From Endozoicomonas montiporae CL-33 (GTDB taxonomy: Bacteria; Pseudomonadota; Gammaproteobacteria; Pseudomonadales; Endozoicomonadaceae): a stretch of 64,000 nt of DNA. The stretch lies in contig NZ_CP013251.1 of NCBI RefSeq assembly GCF_001583435.1, positions 1,265,001 to 1,329,000 on the forward strand, written 5' to 3'. Positions 62,611 through 64,000 of the stretch are shown here, one piece after another. The notes below the pieces were generated by a model. The model ran no database searches, had not been told where the DNA came from, and saw only the letters and a list, made by a program, of their open reading frames with translations. Within the stretch, counting starts at the first letter, position 1. The number at the start of each line of letters is the position of its first letter. Both the position numbers and the translations under genes were made by a program.

Positions 62611-64000
62611 ATGACAAATTCTATCGAGTCTCTTCTGGACGACCTCAGGGATGGATGTTGTGCCCGACCTTTTGATGTTCTGGGTGTTCATGATGTTGAT
62701 TACGCTCCTTCCGGAGTTGACCCGTCACGCAAAGAAAAAATTGTCAGGGTTTGGCGTCCGGATGCCCTGTCGGTTCATCTGGTTGACCTTGAAACGGGTC
62801 AGATGCCGGGTGAAATGGTGCAGGTGACCAGTGGTGTGTTTGAGCGGGTACTGGATGCCGGCAGTTCATTACACGTATATCGTCTGGAAATTCAAACTAA
62901 AGATCACCAGTCGTTTACTTACGTTGATCCCTGGCAGTTTGGTGCGCATGTATTCAGTCAGGTGTTTGTGGAGCCCTATCGTTCTTACCGCTATATGGGT
63001 GCCAGACTGGTCAGCATTACTGCAGTTGCCGGTCAGGATGTGCAGGGCGCTATGTTCCGGGTTTATGCTCCTCATGCCCGCAGCGTTGCCCTGGTAGGCA
63101 GTTTTAATGGTTGGGATGCCCGGTTACATCCGATGCAGGCATCGGATGATGGCATCTGGAGATTGTTTATTCCCCATGTCTGTGCTGGAGACCTGTATAA
63201 ATTCGAGTTAAGGGATTTGGAGGGTACTTTGCTGCCCCATAAGTCCGATCCCTATGGATTCTATGCAGAGCAGCCACCGGGAAATGCGTCCATCGTCTAC
63301 GATCAGGATCGCTATCGCTGGCAGGACAGTAACTGGCTGCATCAGGGGCAGCTGCAACAACCTGTTAGTGTTTATGAAGTCCATTTGGGCTCATGGCGAA
63401 GAGAGGGGCGAAGAGAGAAACAGCTCAACGGTGAAGATCGCTGGCTGACTTATCAGGAGTTGGCGAATGAACTGATTCCTTATGTTGTGGAGCAGGGATT
63501 CACACATATAGAGCTTCTTCCGCCTATGGAACACCCGTTCAGTGGCTCCTGGGGCTACCAGCCAGTGGGTTTGTATGCGCCAACCAGCCGTTTCGGTTCG
63601 CCCGATGATTTCAAGGCGTTTGTTGATCGCTGTCACCAGAACGGGCTAGGTGTGATTCTCGACTGGGTGCCTGCCCATTTTCCTTCTGATCCACACGGCC
63701 TTGGTCGTTTTGATGGAACGCCATTGTATGAATACGCTGATCCGAAGCGTGGTTGGCATCCTGACTGGCAGACTCATATATATGACTATGGAAAGCCAGC
63801 GGTGCGCGACTTCCTGATCAGTAATGCCCTTTTCTGGCTGGATTGTTTTCATATCGATGGTCTTCGGGTTGATGCCGTGGCATCCATGTTGTACCTGGAC
63901 TATTCCCGGGCTGAAGGGGAGTGGGAACCCAATATTCATGGTGGCAATGAACACCTCGAAGCCGTTGATTTTCTTAAACGACTCAATGAAACCGTTTATG
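62611..64000 (+). CDS. glgB: 1,4-alpha-glucan branching enzyme 2 (cut by window end)
   Basis: 463 codons from ATG 62611, open at the window edge. Same architecture as GlgB1: N-terminal domain (PFDVLGVHD), CBM48 (FRVYAPHARSVALVGSFNGWDAR), then the GH13 barrel with DWVPAHFP and DGLRVDAVASMLYLDYSR. Regions III and IV lie beyond the window. It is paralogous to GlgB1 but diverged. A longer insert after LGSWRREGRREKQLNGEDRW distinguishes it. No strong ribosome site is visible. Confidence 0.92.
   Translation, partial: MTNSIESLLDDLRDGCCARPFDVLGVHDVDYAPSGVDPSRKEKIVRVWRPDALSVHLVDLETGQMPGEMVQVTSGVFERVLDAGSSLHVYRLEIQTKDHQSFTYVDPWQFGAHVFSQVFVEPYRSYRYMGARLVSITAVAGQDVQGAMFRVYAPHARSVALVGSFNGWDARLHPMQASDDGIWRLFIPHVCAGDLYKFELRDLEGTLLPHKSDPYGFYAEQPPGNASIVYDQDRYRWQDSNWLHQGQLQQPVSVYEVHLGSWRREGRREKQLNGEDRWLTYQELANELIPYVVEQGFTHIELLPPMEHPFSGSWGYQPVGLYAPTSRFGSPDDFKAFVDRCHQNGLGVILDWVPAHFPSDPHGLGRFDGTPLYEYADPKRGWHPDWQTHIYDYGKPAVRDFLISNALFWLDCFHIDGLRVDAVASMLYLDYSRAEGEWEPNIHGGNEHLEAVDFLKRLNETVY

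Overview
The window looks like chromosomal DNA of a marine, probably host-associated gammaproteobacterium of the Oceanospirillales, most like Endozoicomonas. This is inference from protein style, the enterobacterial-type ilvGM, csd and mal gene sets, large AT-rich lineage-specific secreted proteins and many short palindromic elements; no marker in the window settles the genus.

Layout. 1-1600: 3' end of a 23S rRNA gene, two 5S rRNA genes, then a tandem array of 138-bp units, each a 5S 3'-half plus terminator, decaying downstream. 1690-7700: hemolysin III-like membrane protein, META/YbaY lipoprotein, YaiI, a tyrosine phosphatase, a eukaryotic-type HisA, a 51-codon small ORF and a cysteine-synthase-like PLP enzyme. 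7708-10889: a 164-bp palindromic element and a 995-residue protein with a duplicated domain. 10874-13836: a reduced fructose locus (Cra/FruR-like repressor, Cra-type operator, EIIA, FruK). 13864-17916: a small acidic protein, a LysR regulator, and ilvGM behind a classical attenuator with its own leader peptide. 18034-22162: a BamA/TamA-type outer membrane protein, a fused CsdA-CsdE and TcdA.

From 22.4 kb to the end nearly everything concerns maltodextrin and glycogen, and nearly every step is present twice: two maltoporins, two MalM-like proteins, two complete malE-F-G-K-Q operons in the same order, and two glycogen branching enzymes flanking one glycogen phosphorylase. A GH13 amylase and an esterase complete the set. 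Maltodextrin would enter through LamB, be bound by MalE, be imported by MalFGK2, and be processed by MalQ, the GH13 enzyme and GlgP, with GlgB making branches. A LacI-family regulator (51621-52634) sits in the block, and palindromic sites of the form CTGTAANCGNTTACAG occur upstream of malM2, the esterase, malE2, glgP and one unknown protein. They look like one regulon.

Between and beside the two mal operons lie AT-rich genes for unknown exported proteins: three tandem paralogues (36014-41048) with a signal segment, a central Cys cluster, a coiled-coil tail and a conserved C-terminal Cys-Trp, plus two further unknown genes at 50564 and 57349. These, the operator set, an IS200/IS605-derived palindrome element at 56.7-57.1 kb, and several families of short inverted-repeat elements are the least explained parts of the window.
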